From Ophiothrix spiculata (taxonomy: Eukaryota > Echinodermata > Ophiuroidea > Amphilepidida > Ophiotrichidae), in NCBI GenBank assembly GCA_000969725.1, contig JXSR01S028964.1: a stretch of 34,273 bases of DNA; one strand, 5' to 3'. Position 1 is the stretch's first letter. Every line of letters begins with the position of its first letter. Below the pieces are notes generated by a model. That model ran no database searches, had not been told where the DNA came from, and was given only the letters and a program-made list of their open reading frames with translations. The position numbers and the translations under genes were made by a program. This document shows, piece by piece, positions 1-11,612 of this stretch.

Positions 1-198
1 AGTTTTTCACTTGCAACTTTTGGTTTTTGTTATTCTCATCATCATAGTGAAGTAAGTACCTTGTATTTTAAAATTTGCCCAAAGTTCTCTGTTTGAAGAA
101 TCTGTATATGGTTGCGTTATTCTATATATTGATACAATTTATTTTTCATATCTTGTAGTTCATATAAAGTTTTTCCTTTCACATTATGCTTCCAACAG

Positions 199-3100
199 CA
201 AGCAGGCCGATCAGCATCCACTCTATCAACAGCTTCTCGCGGACCCAGCAGATCAGGGTCTAGAACAGGGTCAAGACCTTCGTCTCAGGTGGGAACACAT
301 TGCACCACGTTTGCTGTGAAATGATGCAAATAAGCTGTGAAATTCTTTGTTTATTTGGTTTCAAATATTAAGGATTTTGTTTCTGGTTTGGATTTAGGTG
401 AAATGTGCACACTATAAATGCAATAGGCTGAACTCTTTCTTCTTAGAAATGTGATCTTTGCAGTTATTTATCAGAGATATATTAGAATATGAATCATGTA
501 CTAACTATTTTAACATTTGTGTTTCCTATTTCAATACATCTATACTTACAGTAAAGTAAAGCTAGTCTCAAATTTATTGCTGCATTGTTAATTTTTTCTC
601 CCAAGCTGATATTGAAAATTAATTGGTATTGTAAAAGTTAATGATGGAAATTGAATTCATACTATATATTACTAATCGTAGTAAGTGGTTATGCAGCAGT
701 ACTAAATTGAGAGGCTAGCTGAACTACAAAGGTGTTTCAAATCCAAGGTTTGTTTTCTACTTATATTCTAGATTCAACTGAAAGTTTTAGCCTCTTAGTA
801 TAGTATCTTCTTGTTTATCTCTTTCAACCAGGCTTCAAAAGCTGGCTCCAGACCGTCAAGTCGTAGGATGAGTATGCCGTCACGACTTGCGTCCGAGGTA
901 ACTTGATTGATCGCACTTGACACTAATTGCTGTGAAACAATTGCACGTTATTACTATTATTTATTATATTTTGTTTTCTTCAACAGCAATATACAAGGGA
1001 TAAATTGGATGCTGCTCAACATAGATATGCATTGTCAAATTTAAAGTGCCATTTCAGTTGTATTCATGTTTTGATTATTGCCAGTATTTTACTATTTGTT
1101 TCTTTTCTTACCCTCATGTACAAATTAAGTGCTGTTAACCACTTGAAACCATATGAAGCTACTTAAGTAAAGGTAGTAATTGAATAAATGATCATTTTCA
1201 TGTAAGGGGAAGGATTTCGCTTTGTTGCTCTCTGAGGTGATTCCATCAAAAGTGGAACAAAAAGACATAAAATGTGAAAAGGTTGTAATATTCTTCCTAT
1301 AACTCTGTTTTTGTAGACAATTCCAGAAAAGCCAGACTTGAACAGGCCAATAAGTTCACTTTCAAAAAACAACAAAGTTGCTCCAATTCAGGTATAAAAT
1401 CACATCACCTCAATCCAAAGTGTGACCCTGCATTCATAGTGTGACCCCACCTTCACACAGCATGACATTTTACTCACAGGGTGTAACCCTACACTCACAG
1501 ATAACCTGTGAAAGTTTCATCAGTTTGCACATCAGCAATTGTTGTCTGTGACGAGTTGATATTGTCCTCTATCATTTTATAAAATTGCACTCCATTCCAA
1601 ATTGTCAATTTGCTGTAATTTTCATGACACAGATTTTATAATACTGTGTGTGGCGCTCATAAAATTGCACTTTTTCTTCATATTAAACAATCCATAATTG
1701 TGCTGTAAGAAGTCAATAATTGATTTGCTCTCATTTTTCACAATACATTTCCAAGAGACCTGTTATTGCACTGTTTTTCGTCATAATACTTTTTTGTCAT
1801 TTATCACAGCAAGCCATGGACCTCAAATGCCGTAAAAGTGATAAAACCTAGGGGAAGTCCAGGAACCTGTGAATCCTGTGATTTCCTTATTTTGTTCACA
1901 TGGTGGGACACTGAGAAGATTGTTCTTTGAGCTCCCCAAAGTCCCAGATTTACCGTTAGCTATTGAGACCTATTCTTGACTAGTATTTTTTCATCAAATT
2001 ATATGTTGTTCCATCTCATGAAATTGCACGTATTCCATCACCATGATACCATCATTGTGTTGTCTCCTCCCATGAAATCAAGCTCGCTTTGCTCTATACC
2101 CTTCATCTGTTGAAAGTGCGGATCTGTTGGGCATATCACTTCCAGTCCTGTTTGAAATTAAAATTTGACAGTAAAATGTTAATGTTTTTAAAATTTTGTT
2201 TTATCAAATTCACTACATAACACTCAAATCTTTACACCACACCAACACACCCCTCCTGGAAGCTCACAGGGTTCATTTTATTTCACATACATACATACAC
2301 TGAATGTATTACCAGAGCAAGGAAGAAATGTGAAACTGAAAAGCATATAGCAAAATAAATGAATTTACAGGAACGCGTATGATTTATTTTCCTTCAGGAC
2401 AGTTGAAACGTGCAAATTATAAATGTCATTTATTTTCTATAGGAAATCCCAGAGGAGCCCACTTCAACTGTGCTTGGTGCAGCCTTAGCTGCAATGAAGA
2501 AAACCCCATCAAAGGTATACTGACTGTAACGAAAGTTGCAAGTCTGATTTAATTATGCACGCATTGGAGTGATGATACAATCCCTACAAGTCTATGTCTT
2601 TGTTGTGTACAGCTAATTTTGTGTATTTGTTGTCAACAGTATCGATGGTGAATTGAAGTTTCAGAATTGAATTTTTACAAAATGGATTTTCAGAGCACAC
2701 ACATTACTCCCTACCACCCATCACCACCATCACACCCTAAGACTGTTTTTCACACCATCTTATATAATATTGATTTGTAAGCAAAGATTAAAATGAAAGT
2801 CAATTTCACTGGCACTATAATACACATTGTTTCATAACAGTTTGACTAGATATTGCATCAAAAGTTTTAAAGTTAAAACTGATGAGTGTATGCCAGTTCA
2901 CAGTTGCCTATATATTTGACTTGGTTGTATTTGACTTGGTTGAATGTCAAAATGCACCCGGCATCCAAATGAGATATGAAGTGATTTTTTTTTAACAGTG
3001 CACTATATTTGGCAGGCTTACATTGCAGATTTTAATTTTGGCTACACAGTATTGCACTCATACAGGTTTCTTTCAGTTTGTCACACCACAGTCAGCTAAT

Positions 3101-6100
3101 GATTTACAGATGATACCTGCCAGTTGCTTCCCATTCCCTTTGGTACTCAGTACTTCATGGACCTGGGCCACTCTCATTCCATTTCCTTAGCTGATTAGTC
3201 CACTGCCAGTATCAGCTGACTTCTCTATGAGACATCTTTGAATCACTGACTAAAAAGTCTTGATTCCATACCAAAGGACATACATGCCCATCTAGATTCT
3301 GTTTAATGTCCATCTTAATGATCATATCAACTCAGCGTTGCCGGCAGAGATTTAGTGCCAGGGTTACCAAGTTCTGAGGAAACAACTGACAGGCGTACAA
3401 TTGTGCGTTTAGAATCCTCTGCTTTCATCACTGCGACATAGCTCGATACGCAGTCTTGACATTTTCAAGTGCACTTCTCGTAGCTTGTGTAAAAACTGCG
3501 AATCATGTGGTGATGAAATCATTGGACTCTTAATGTTAATGCTACAAGGTGTAGCAAAATGACCTTGATCCTTTGATATTGCAAACATTTTGATTTGTCA
3601 CCTCACCATTTCCTTTGATTGTGATTGCCAATCCAGTTCAGTCTTTGGAGTGTTAAAACTTTCTTCTATGCCTGTTTCCAATTTATCAGGACACCATAGC
3701 GGAGGAGCCGCGTTCAGTTTCCAGACAGTCGGTACAGAAAAGCGCCCCCTCGTCAGCTAGGAGACATTCCGAGGTATCAAAGCACTGCACTTCTGATTGC
3801 TGTGAATCATCACATGAAATAAATTACACATTAAACTGATAAATAGGTTATTAAGAAACATACACATAAGACTTTTGTGCTATATTCACTTTGTCTTAAA
3901 AAAACAGTGTTCAAGCAACAGAATTTAGCTTTCTACTTTGTAGATGAATCTTTATGTGAACTTTGACAATCATCATCATCTAAGAATAAGGAATGCAACC
4001 AATACTACTATAGAGTCATGAGATTTCTTGAAAACCCTGAGATTGCAACTACTGTGTATCGCCAACAAGTTTTTTGATTGTATGAAAAACTTATTATTTC
4101 ACATAAACGCCAAGTCGAAAGTATCAATTTTAAAATATTAGTATCGTTGCATAGTTGCACACCCTCTGCAGATCCTTTTTTTTCAGGAATTACTTCAGTT
4201 ATTGCACAATTTTATAACTGTATTTTCTTTCCTGTTCACTAACTATTCAAGTGTTCTACCAATACATGTGGTCATGTTTTTTGAGGTGAGGCCCATTTGC
4301 GTTACATCTCACTCACTCCATCAATACCTAACTCCTTCCTGGTAATCGTTGATTAGAGTTGATAAATACCTTTATTTTGCTAATATTTTTAATTGATTTT
4401 ATAGACTAATACATTATCTTCAAAATCATACCAAAATTATGATATATCATACGATTATTGAAAAGTTGTGACGAAATTTGATGCACAATGTACATATCTC
4501 ATCCACACCAACCACATTTATGCCTGTTTTCATCTCTGGCTAAATTAGCTTATTGGCTTTAACTTGTTAAAAGCGTTAATTATCAACTTTATTATGACAT
4601 TTCATTTGATTTTTGAAGAAAAGATATGACAAAACTTGATGCATAAATCACTCTCCATGTAACAAATCCACCTTTTATGGGTGCCCACATTAAAAAGCAT
4701 GACCATGTATGAACATAAATTTGCTAAATTAATTAACTGTTCGTTTTCAATCCCAATGAAACAGTCTCCAAGACCTACCTCTGTTGCCAATAGACCTGAT
4801 TCCAGTGCATCCAGACCCAGGAGCAGTGTCTCTCACATAGAACTGCCGATAGATGTAAGTTATATGATGACTGACAGGGAGATAATGCTGGGAGAGGACT
4901 CACAGAATAGAATGCTATGCAAGTCTTGGAAGGGAAAATAGACAACAAAAGGAGCGTCACCTATTTGATTGCATAACCTATCTGATTGCTTAACCATCTT
5001 TATAATTATAGTAATAGTGGACATTCTGTATTCCTATCTCATTTGTTCAAGGAGTGGGATTTGATTATCACTTAATCGATGGGCATAATTCACATTATGA
5101 ATGGAGTTACATTACTTTCAGATATAAACAGTAGTACTATATCACCTTAAAATCTAGCCTTTAAGGGGCCACTTCACAACTCAACCAGCGGTTGTCTGCC
5201 GGTTCAGCGGTTCATAATAAATATTAGCCAACCACCCAAAACTGGTGAGAACCTGCAGACATCTGCCAGTTGAGTTTTGAAGCGGCCCCAAGTCACAATG
5301 GGGTACGGTATACATATGGTTAGCTTACTTATTTCTAAAGATTAACTTGATTTAGCATTTCCTTCCACTGTACAATAGATGTTAATGTACTTATTGTTTA
5401 TTATTTCTACTGCCTCCACATTTCTTATTAATGTAAAAAGGAGGAGGATCCCTTTGAGAAATTACGCTCAGCAGCAGTTTCTCGTTCAAACACCAGCGCA
5501 TCCTTACGACCAACCACCGCAGAGAAGAAGGAAGATAAAGATAATTCACGATCCCGATCCCCTATTCCCTCTCCCCGGCCTGGGTCCCGCCCAGGATCTA
5601 CCAGGCCTGACACAGCTAGCTCAGATAGACCCAGCACTTCAGCATCTACACTGAGACCCGACACAGCAGGATCAGAGCTGGCAAGATCACCCTCTCCAAG
5701 AGCTTCTCCCAGGCCAGGGTCAACAGCATCTCGTGCATTTAGTCCTCGAGCAGAATCTACTGTATCTGGCGGTGTAAGTTGAGGAGCTGTGTGATGTTGA
5801 TTGTTGTGACACCACTGTAGATTTTGATGTGTCTTTTCATTGAGCAAGAAAAACTAACTAGATCTGATCATGATCTGTAAAGAATATGAAGCTGTATGTA
5901 TGTTCCTCCATATTTTAGACAGTCATGCATACATTTTATCCCTACTCAGAACATTATACAGCTCCAATCCAAGACACATTCTCTGATTCAGTTCAGTGTC
6001 CATCAATACAAAGGCCATTTTCTCTGACTTTGAACAATTAAGTGTAAATGATTTTCTCTCTAGATGAATGAATGTGCTTGATAAGGCCTGAACATTGGAT

Positions 6101-7052
6101 CACAAACACTAGTGTACTTCGATAAAGAATCTTAAATTTTCCTCTAATATTCACATATGTGTGAACTAACATGTTTGCAGATATATATACTAAACATTGT
6201 TTATCACTAAAATAGATGTCAAAGACATTTGGAGGTTCATTCTGTGTTTTTTCCTCAAAATCTTTTTCAGGAGGACATTAAAGTATCACAGTTCTAACTA
6301 ACATTGATTTTTCGAGGTCACCTTTGTTGTTTTTTAACTTTGCACTTGTGTTCTAATAAGTATTTGAATTTAGCGATCAGTTTCTTTTCCCTCTGTGTAA
6401 GCTTTATTTTTACAGGTGTTGTACTTAACATCAATATTTCAGATAATATTTCTTGCAGTGTGCACATGTATAATAAACATTATTTCCTGCTGGCAAAGAT
6501 AGACTGAATGTCACCAGGTTAAGTTATTTTGATGTGTAGTAGATTCAATGAAGGCTATCGGTCATACCTGTGTCTCTGTCTTTCCATCCGTGATTCACGG
6601 GGGATCTTCATGGTGAAACAGTGGTCCGCTTTCCAGTGATTTCCAATAAGTGAGCTTAGGAATGGTTTATGGACTTATAAGTCCACATCATTTAGATCAC
6701 ATGTTTAGCTCTATGTGATCCACTGATAGTGCCCTTGACATAGTGACTGTTCTATCTCTGCCTATTTAGGGCAACATTTCCTTCATTGATGCACAGTTTT
6801 CAAGGTTGGTTTCCCTAGTAGTTAGTGCACCTGTGATAACACTGTGTTGCCTTATATAACATTGCTTGCTGTGGTTTGAGGTAAGATTGGACCAAAATAG
6901 CAATGAAAGTAATGATTTGATTATACCTCATCTTATTACTGCCTATCTATTGGATACATGCCTCACAGAGCGCCTCATTATTGGACTCTGATGAGGATGA
7001 TGAGGACGTAGATACACTAGTCAACGAGGAGTTGGACAACGGAGAAGTCTAA
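199..7052 (+). CDS. 3' part of a Ser/Arg/Pro-rich disordered protein gene, eight phase-0 exons
   Basis: Coding exons read at 199-288, 832-897, 1317-1391, 2443-2514, 3690-3773, 4765-4854, 5441-5773 and 6969-7052. Each has an AG acceptor and GT donor (mostly GTATnn, GTAAGT or GTAACT), and each is a multiple of three with codon boundaries at both ends, so the frame runs through without break. About 297 residues are visible. They are low-complexity: repeated S-R-P-G-S and R-P-S-S-type words, two short acidic patches starting IPEEP and TIAEEP, and a final acidic tail (DSDEDDEDVD, then ENGEV-like end) closed by TAA. No folded domain is seen. Exon 7 has a SxIP-like SPIP in a basic Ser/Pro context, as in EB1-binding microtubule plus-end proteins; that role is inference. 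The 5' end lies left of the window. I do not recognise the orthologue. The exon structure is convincing because eight independent phase-0 junctions agree. Confidence 0.75.
987..1166 (+). CDS. Candidate alternative terminal exon with a transmembrane helix
   Basis: The acceptor is a T-rich tract ending CAACAG at 986. From 987 the reading frame is phase 0, matching the exon that ends at 897, and stays open for 59 codons to TAA at 1164-1166. It encodes a charged start (QYTRDKLDAAQHRYALS), then a clear hydrophobic helix near residues 25-45 (CIHVLIIASILLFVSFLTLM), then a short polar tail (KLSAVNHLKPYEAT). An AATAAA lies at 1183-1188, only 17 bases after the stop. Joined to 832-897 it would end the Ser-rich protein as a single-pass or tail-anchored membrane form that lacks the six downstream exons. 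It could be a chance ORF, but acceptor, phase, stop, polyA signal and helix agreeing together argue against that. There is no transcript evidence. Confidence 0.55.
   Translation, partial: QYTRDKLDAAQHRYALSNLKCHFSCIHVLIIASILLFVSFLTLMYKLSAVNHLKPYEAT
3424..3520. repeat. Fold-back repeat, copy A of a two-copy family
   Basis: An imperfect inverted repeat starting TTCATCACTG and ending GTGATGAA, with CGATACGCAGTCTTGACA on one arm and its counterpart TGTGTAAAAACTGCGAATCA on the other. A related copy with the same word order lies at 18516-18631. This looks like a small non-autonomous DNA element inside an intron of the Ser/Arg/Pro-rich gene. Confidence 0.55.
5165..5289. mobile_element. 125-bp fold-back MITE
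   Basis: Ends are GGGGCCACTTCACAACTCAA and the inverted match TTGAGTTTTGAAGCGGCCCC. The arms continue inward (GGTTGTCTGCCGGTTC against GAACCTGCAGACATCTGCC), so nearly the whole unit folds on itself. I see no clear target-site duplication. It sits in the intron between the exons at 4765 and 5441. Confidence 0.6.
5441..5773 (+). CDS. Largest exon of the Ser/Arg/Pro-rich gene, with SxIP-like motif
   Basis: This exon has 111 codons. It starts EEDPFEKLR directly after an AAAAAG acceptor and ends VSGG before GTAAGT. An in-frame TAA just upstream of the acceptor rules out a longer exon. The middle is basic and Ser/Pro-rich (SRSRSPIPSPRPGS), containing SPIP, a match to the S-x-I-P signature that binds the EB1 homology domain. 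It continues with alternating R-P-D-T and S-P-R-A words. GC is clearly higher than in the flanking introns, as expected for coding sequence. An alternative CTCAG acceptor about 31 bases further in would break the phase-0 pattern. Confidence 0.7.
6969..7052 (+). CDS. Last coding exon of the Ser/Arg/Pro-rich gene, acidic C-terminus
   Basis: The acceptor CCTCACAG precedes 6969 and the frame reads SASLLDSDEDDEDVDTLV, then NEELDNGEV and TAA at 7050-7052. The spliced exon appears to continue two bases to a consensus GTAAGT donor at 7055, so one more intron follows the stop. A stop this close to the last junction would not be expected to trigger nonsense-mediated decay. The run of Asp/Glu contrasts with the basic Ser/Arg-rich body of the protein. 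Confidence 0.75.
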   Translation, partial: SASLLDSDEDDEDVDTLVNEELDNGEV

Positions 7053-8133
7053 ACGTAAGTAGGATGGTCTGAAGAAATGGAGGTCATTGTGTGTGAATGT
7101 GATATATTATTTGTGTACAAGATTTTAATGACACAAAGATGAGAGTGTCTTGAATGAAATTAGTTGTATGATGAAAATTGTGGAAGTATTTGACTGTGAT
7201 TGAAGTGACTTTGAATACTACGCTGACATGATTTTAAACTTATGAATGACAAATTCGTTTTGAAAATGGTACTTATTAATTAATAAACCTGTTATATTGG
7301 AGTGTAAATTTATTTAAAAGCCATCATGCGGGTGAGTATCGACACAAACTGAATGTCGGACAGATTTGTGTTGAATGTGATTGTTCATTATTGATAAATT
7401 TCATTGGTTGTTATGAATATTCATGATAGTTACATATTAAGAATAACCATTTATTTACACAGAGAAGATGGACCTGCTTTGCCCTCTAATGATTTGGCTT
7501 TAATTTATGCTGCTTTTGATAAAAACTTTGTAACAATTTGAATGCATGTAAAATTAAACTGAATTAGACTGTGGAGTTGTATAATTTCTTCTGAATGTGC
7601 AGTGATTAAGTAACTCTGCATTATTATAGACATAAAATTAGATCTATCCAATTAAATTTGCATAAGATTGAAAGACCTTGGACCTTGGTGGCAATAATTT
7701 TCATTAATAATTTCTTGGGTTATCCTTGGATATTGACCTAAAAATTATTTCATTTAAGTCGAAACATCTTTCTTTATATCAGGGTTCTGAAAACAAAAGT
7801 GAGCATAGATATAGGTGTGATGTTAAAGGAAAGATGCTCCTTTATGTAACAGGTGTATTTTATCAGAACTTGGATAGAGATGTTTTTGTGTTAATTATTG
7901 TTGAAATTTAATATTTTCTGGATAACAAATCAAGCTTTTCTTGCCTCGACCCCAAACACAATGGAAATGGGATTTGATCATGCACCACTTGTGGACTAAG
8001 TAATTAAATCAAAACAGTATAAATGTTCATTTTGATTTATCATTTGATATTTTAACTTTGATAAAGAAATATAATGAAGCGAGCAATAATGTTATTTTCC
8101 TGTCTTCTCTCTTTCCCTTCTTTTACTTTGCAG

Positions 8134-9190
8134 GACCCTAAGGACATGAATACCAGCAACGTGTAAATGGTTTACTTCTGTTTACCTTGAGACCTTATAT
8201 GTACACTGTACATATGTCAATTTCTCAAAGTAAACAGAACTATACCATAATTCAGCACACCACTACATGTATCTTCAACAAAATGGAAAAGGTACTTGAG
8301 AGACATGTTGATCAAGTAGTAAATGTGTTTTGAGTTTTATAGTGCAATTATTCAGTCCAGAATGTCAAGAGTGTGATGTGGGTATTCACATTACTGTCCA
8401 GATCCAGATTCACATAATTCTGGGAAAGATAACTACTCTAGGACATCAATTCTGTCGATAAAAATGGTATCGCTACAACAGCTTATGGATTCGGACACAT
8501 TCATTACTTGTAGATGCTTCCAGAGATGCAACATGCTATCTGAAGATAACAAAAAGCTTGTTATTATGTAGATGGTTGCACAGAATACAAACCAGTGTCA
8601 TTGTAGTAGGTGTACTTCAGTTCAATTAAGGAATATATATACATATATGTATATCTAAATGTGAATTTAGACTAGCTACAGAATCATATTTTCAAATTGT
8701 ACATTTTAGAGATTTTAGTATCATACATGTATACTAATATTTGTTTATTTTAAACTTCACAATACTAGGTAACAACCATATGTATGCAATATTTAAAAGC
8801 AATTCATCTGATCTGTTGAGCAATAATCACATTGTATTCATCTTGGAACATTTCACGTTTACATCACAAGTTTTCTGCCGATATGGTTCTCATTGTATTC
8901 ATAGTTTGGAAAATATTTGTACAACCTAGTAGATAGGCTGGTTGTTTAATATGTATCTTTGTCTCAAATCAGTTTTCCATTTCACTCTGCCAACTTAATT
9001 CTGTATTAAAATGAACCCATTGTTAATTTGCATATTACAACAACAGTTATTATACGTACCTGTAACAACAGCTTCAGATTATTCATCAAATCCATATCAT
9101 TTATGCATCTTGTTCATTTAGAATTTTAGAAATAAAAGAACAAAAAATTAAAGAATAAAAATTGAATTTGAAAACAAAAATGATTTGAAA
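8134..9190 (+). other. Probable non-coding last exon (3' UTR) of the Ser/Arg/Pro-rich gene
   Basis: A strong acceptor (long pyrimidine tract ending TTTGCAG) precedes 8134 and pairs with the donor at 7055 just after the stop codon. The sequence beyond is AT-rich without coding signal. AATAAA signals occur at 9131-9136 and 9154-9159, followed by an A-rich stretch, so the transcript may end near 9180. Later ATTAAA signals (about 9910 and 10231) could be used instead. The 3' end is therefore approximate. Confidence 0.45.
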
Positions 9191-11089
9191 TTTATCAGCT
9201 TACCGATCAAACTAATGCCAATAGTGCCTAAATAGCTTGGTTAGAGGTAGTCTCTCAGAATAAGAACGCAAACCAATGAAAAAATTGGCCCAAGCTGAAC
9301 TAGCCCAAAGATACTTCATGATATGTTACTCGATTTAATTTGTAGAATGAATTTTGGAACTTGTTTGAAGAGGCAAAAACATATCTTAGTGTCATGCGCT
9401 AACCTTTTGAGTGGCTATGCCTTTTGATTTCCTGTCATGGAGTGTAGGAGATTGATGGACCAATTGGTTTTTGTGTTTCAAGATGGGGAGTTCCTCTACC
9501 AAGCAAATATGTCTTTCATTCTGCTGGCCTGTCTCTTTATGACAAACTTTTCTATACTTTTTTCTACTGTTACTATTTATTTCAAAGAAAATTGACCAAT
9601 TTGAAAGCAGGACATTAACATCTTACTCTTGGGCAGATATATCAACTCAAGGGATGAGCTTTTTGAAATCTTATATTATCTTACAACTTAAAAGCAATAT
9701 TGATTTTGGAATATCCTGATCAATTTTATCCTGTTAGGATGAAGGTGATTTCAGATTTGATCATGCAATCACGGGGTTGTAAATGATTTCATGTCAATAG
9801 GCTCATAAATGGACTTGCTTTGCTGTAGCTTGATTTGAAAGCATGTGACAGTGGGTTGATTATTCTAAGAAGTTGAATACTTTGTAATATCTGTAACTAT
9901 CTGTATTATATTAAACACCAGTTCTTGTACATATTTGTAGAAAAGGAAACAATCACTTCATTAAATTGTTATTTAAAAAGAAAACTTGTATAGAAGTATT
10001 TTATTTATCATAGTGTTGTATATATTGAATTTTGACTAGCCTTGTGTAGACATAGAGGCTGATTTATGATGTATGTATGTATAGATTGTGCTTAAAATGT
10101 ATTCATTATGTGATACAAACATATTGTATTTGTATGTATTCTTTGATGTACTTAATGCAAAGAAGATTGGAACTGCTGCGTTGTGAGTTAAATTGACTGA
10201 ATTGCCCCATAAATGGAATAAGTTTGTCATATTAAAGAAATATTTTATCAGTATTCATGTATTTTGCCAACATATTAAAACAAATATGTTTATTTAGACA
10301 TAGGGATAGACACTTTATTAATTCAAATGACTTTAAAGTTCATACTAACTACAGTCTAGTGAAAGCAAACAAAGAAAATTGTCATGGGCAGATATACAAT
10401 CGATGAATGTTTTTACTTTCTAGTCAAACCTCAGTTATCTTCAGCAATGTCATTGTAACATTAAAAAACAACTTAAAAGTTTATGCAGCCTGCAGCAAGT
10501 TTTTGTGCATCGTTTGTTGCAGAACTTGGCGATATTGTAATAAATTTAGTACATTCAAGCACCTAACCAAATCGTTCCTGCCTTTGTATATGTGTATTGT
10601 ATTATATTCTATTAATTCTCTTGCTTTCCAGCATCATCTTCAGAGATGATCGGCTTCAAGTATGTGTATATTATTGTCATGTTGTAAAATAATGATTGCC
10701 AAATGGAGAAATTATGAAAAATGCCATTAACGTACTATGAAATTGATAAGTACTAATAGCAAAAATGCCTTGTATACAAAAATGTAATACTGTATTGATT
10801 CGTTGAACTTGATTTTGCAGACTTGATAAATGCAAAAGTATTATGCACCTTTTACCATTTCTCTCTGGTAATACAGAAATCTAATTTGATGCAAAAATAT
10901 TATGCAATTTCGTGTCTCTGGTAATACAGAAATCTAATTTGATGCAAAAATATTATGCAATTTTGTGTCTTTTGAACAATTTGTCTTAAAAATATTGATC
11001 CTTGGAAGAAAAAATATTTTTTTTTATTCGTACATTCCCACCAGTACTCCATTAAAAAAGAAGAAAAAAACCTATGAATGAGCCTTGTA
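9191..11089. other. AT-rich interval, no gene seen
   Basis: I find no splice-framed coding exon on either strand. The only structure noted is the 53-bp tandem duplication at 10862-10967. The first part may still be 3' UTR if a distal polyA signal is used. Confidence 0.5.
10862..10967. repeat. Tandem duplication, two 53-bp units
   Basis: Two adjacent units begin TCTCTGGTAATACAGAAATC and end AATTTCGTG or AATTTTGTG. They are almost identical, so the duplication is recent. No coding content. Confidence 0.85.
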
Positions 11090-11612
11090 CATTCCCGGTC
11101 AAAAGTGTTTGCGCACCAAACCTTTAACCAGCCATAGCTCGAAAACCGTTCATCATTTGCACCATATTTTTTCGGATTTATATTTTACATACATATATCT
11201 AAAAAACTGAACAAGAATTGCATTTATAGCATATGAAAATATGGCGTGCTTAATATATTGTGCACTTTCTTCTGCACATAATAAACAGAGTTTAAATACA
11301 TAACTGCACATTTGTTGGAAAACTTTTTACTTGAAAATGTTCTTTATGGCTACACGGTGATAATGAGCATTGAAAAATAAACAACATAGGAACATATCAA
11401 AAAGTGGGTGTGGTGTATTCGTATATGGTCCAGGAAATCGGCCATTTTTATGGTTATGGAAGATCGAATATCAGAAGAAACATAAATTTCTTATATTGGA
11501 TACATTTAGCACCTATAAAAAACATGAATTTTTTCACAGATTTGGTCGTTTGATATAATAATTACGTTCTTGCCCGTATTTAAGGGTGCGCAAACACTTT
11601 TGACCGGGAGTG
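11090..11612. mobile_element. Non-autonomous Tc1/mariner-like element with TA target sites
   Basis: Left terminus CATTCCCGGTCAAAAGTGTT (continuing TGCGCACC) and right terminus read inward CACTCCCGGTCAAAAGTGTT (continuing TGCGCACC) match at 27 of 28 positions. Each is flanked by a TA dinucleotide (11088-11089 and 11613-11614). The 'CCCGGTCAAAAGT' terminus is characteristic of Tc1-type elements. The 523-bp interior holds no transposase; its 62-codon ORF is not recognisable. Confidence 0.8.

Noticed and set aside
1383-2030. Repeated TGTGACCC and AAAATTGCAC words in the third intron
   Set aside because: Irregular spacing and short words; no unit or arm structure could be defined.
5428-5847. 139-codon minus-strand ORF
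   Set aside because: It is the complement shadow of the large Ser/Arg/Pro-rich exon at 5441-5773; the low-complexity codons are open on both strands.
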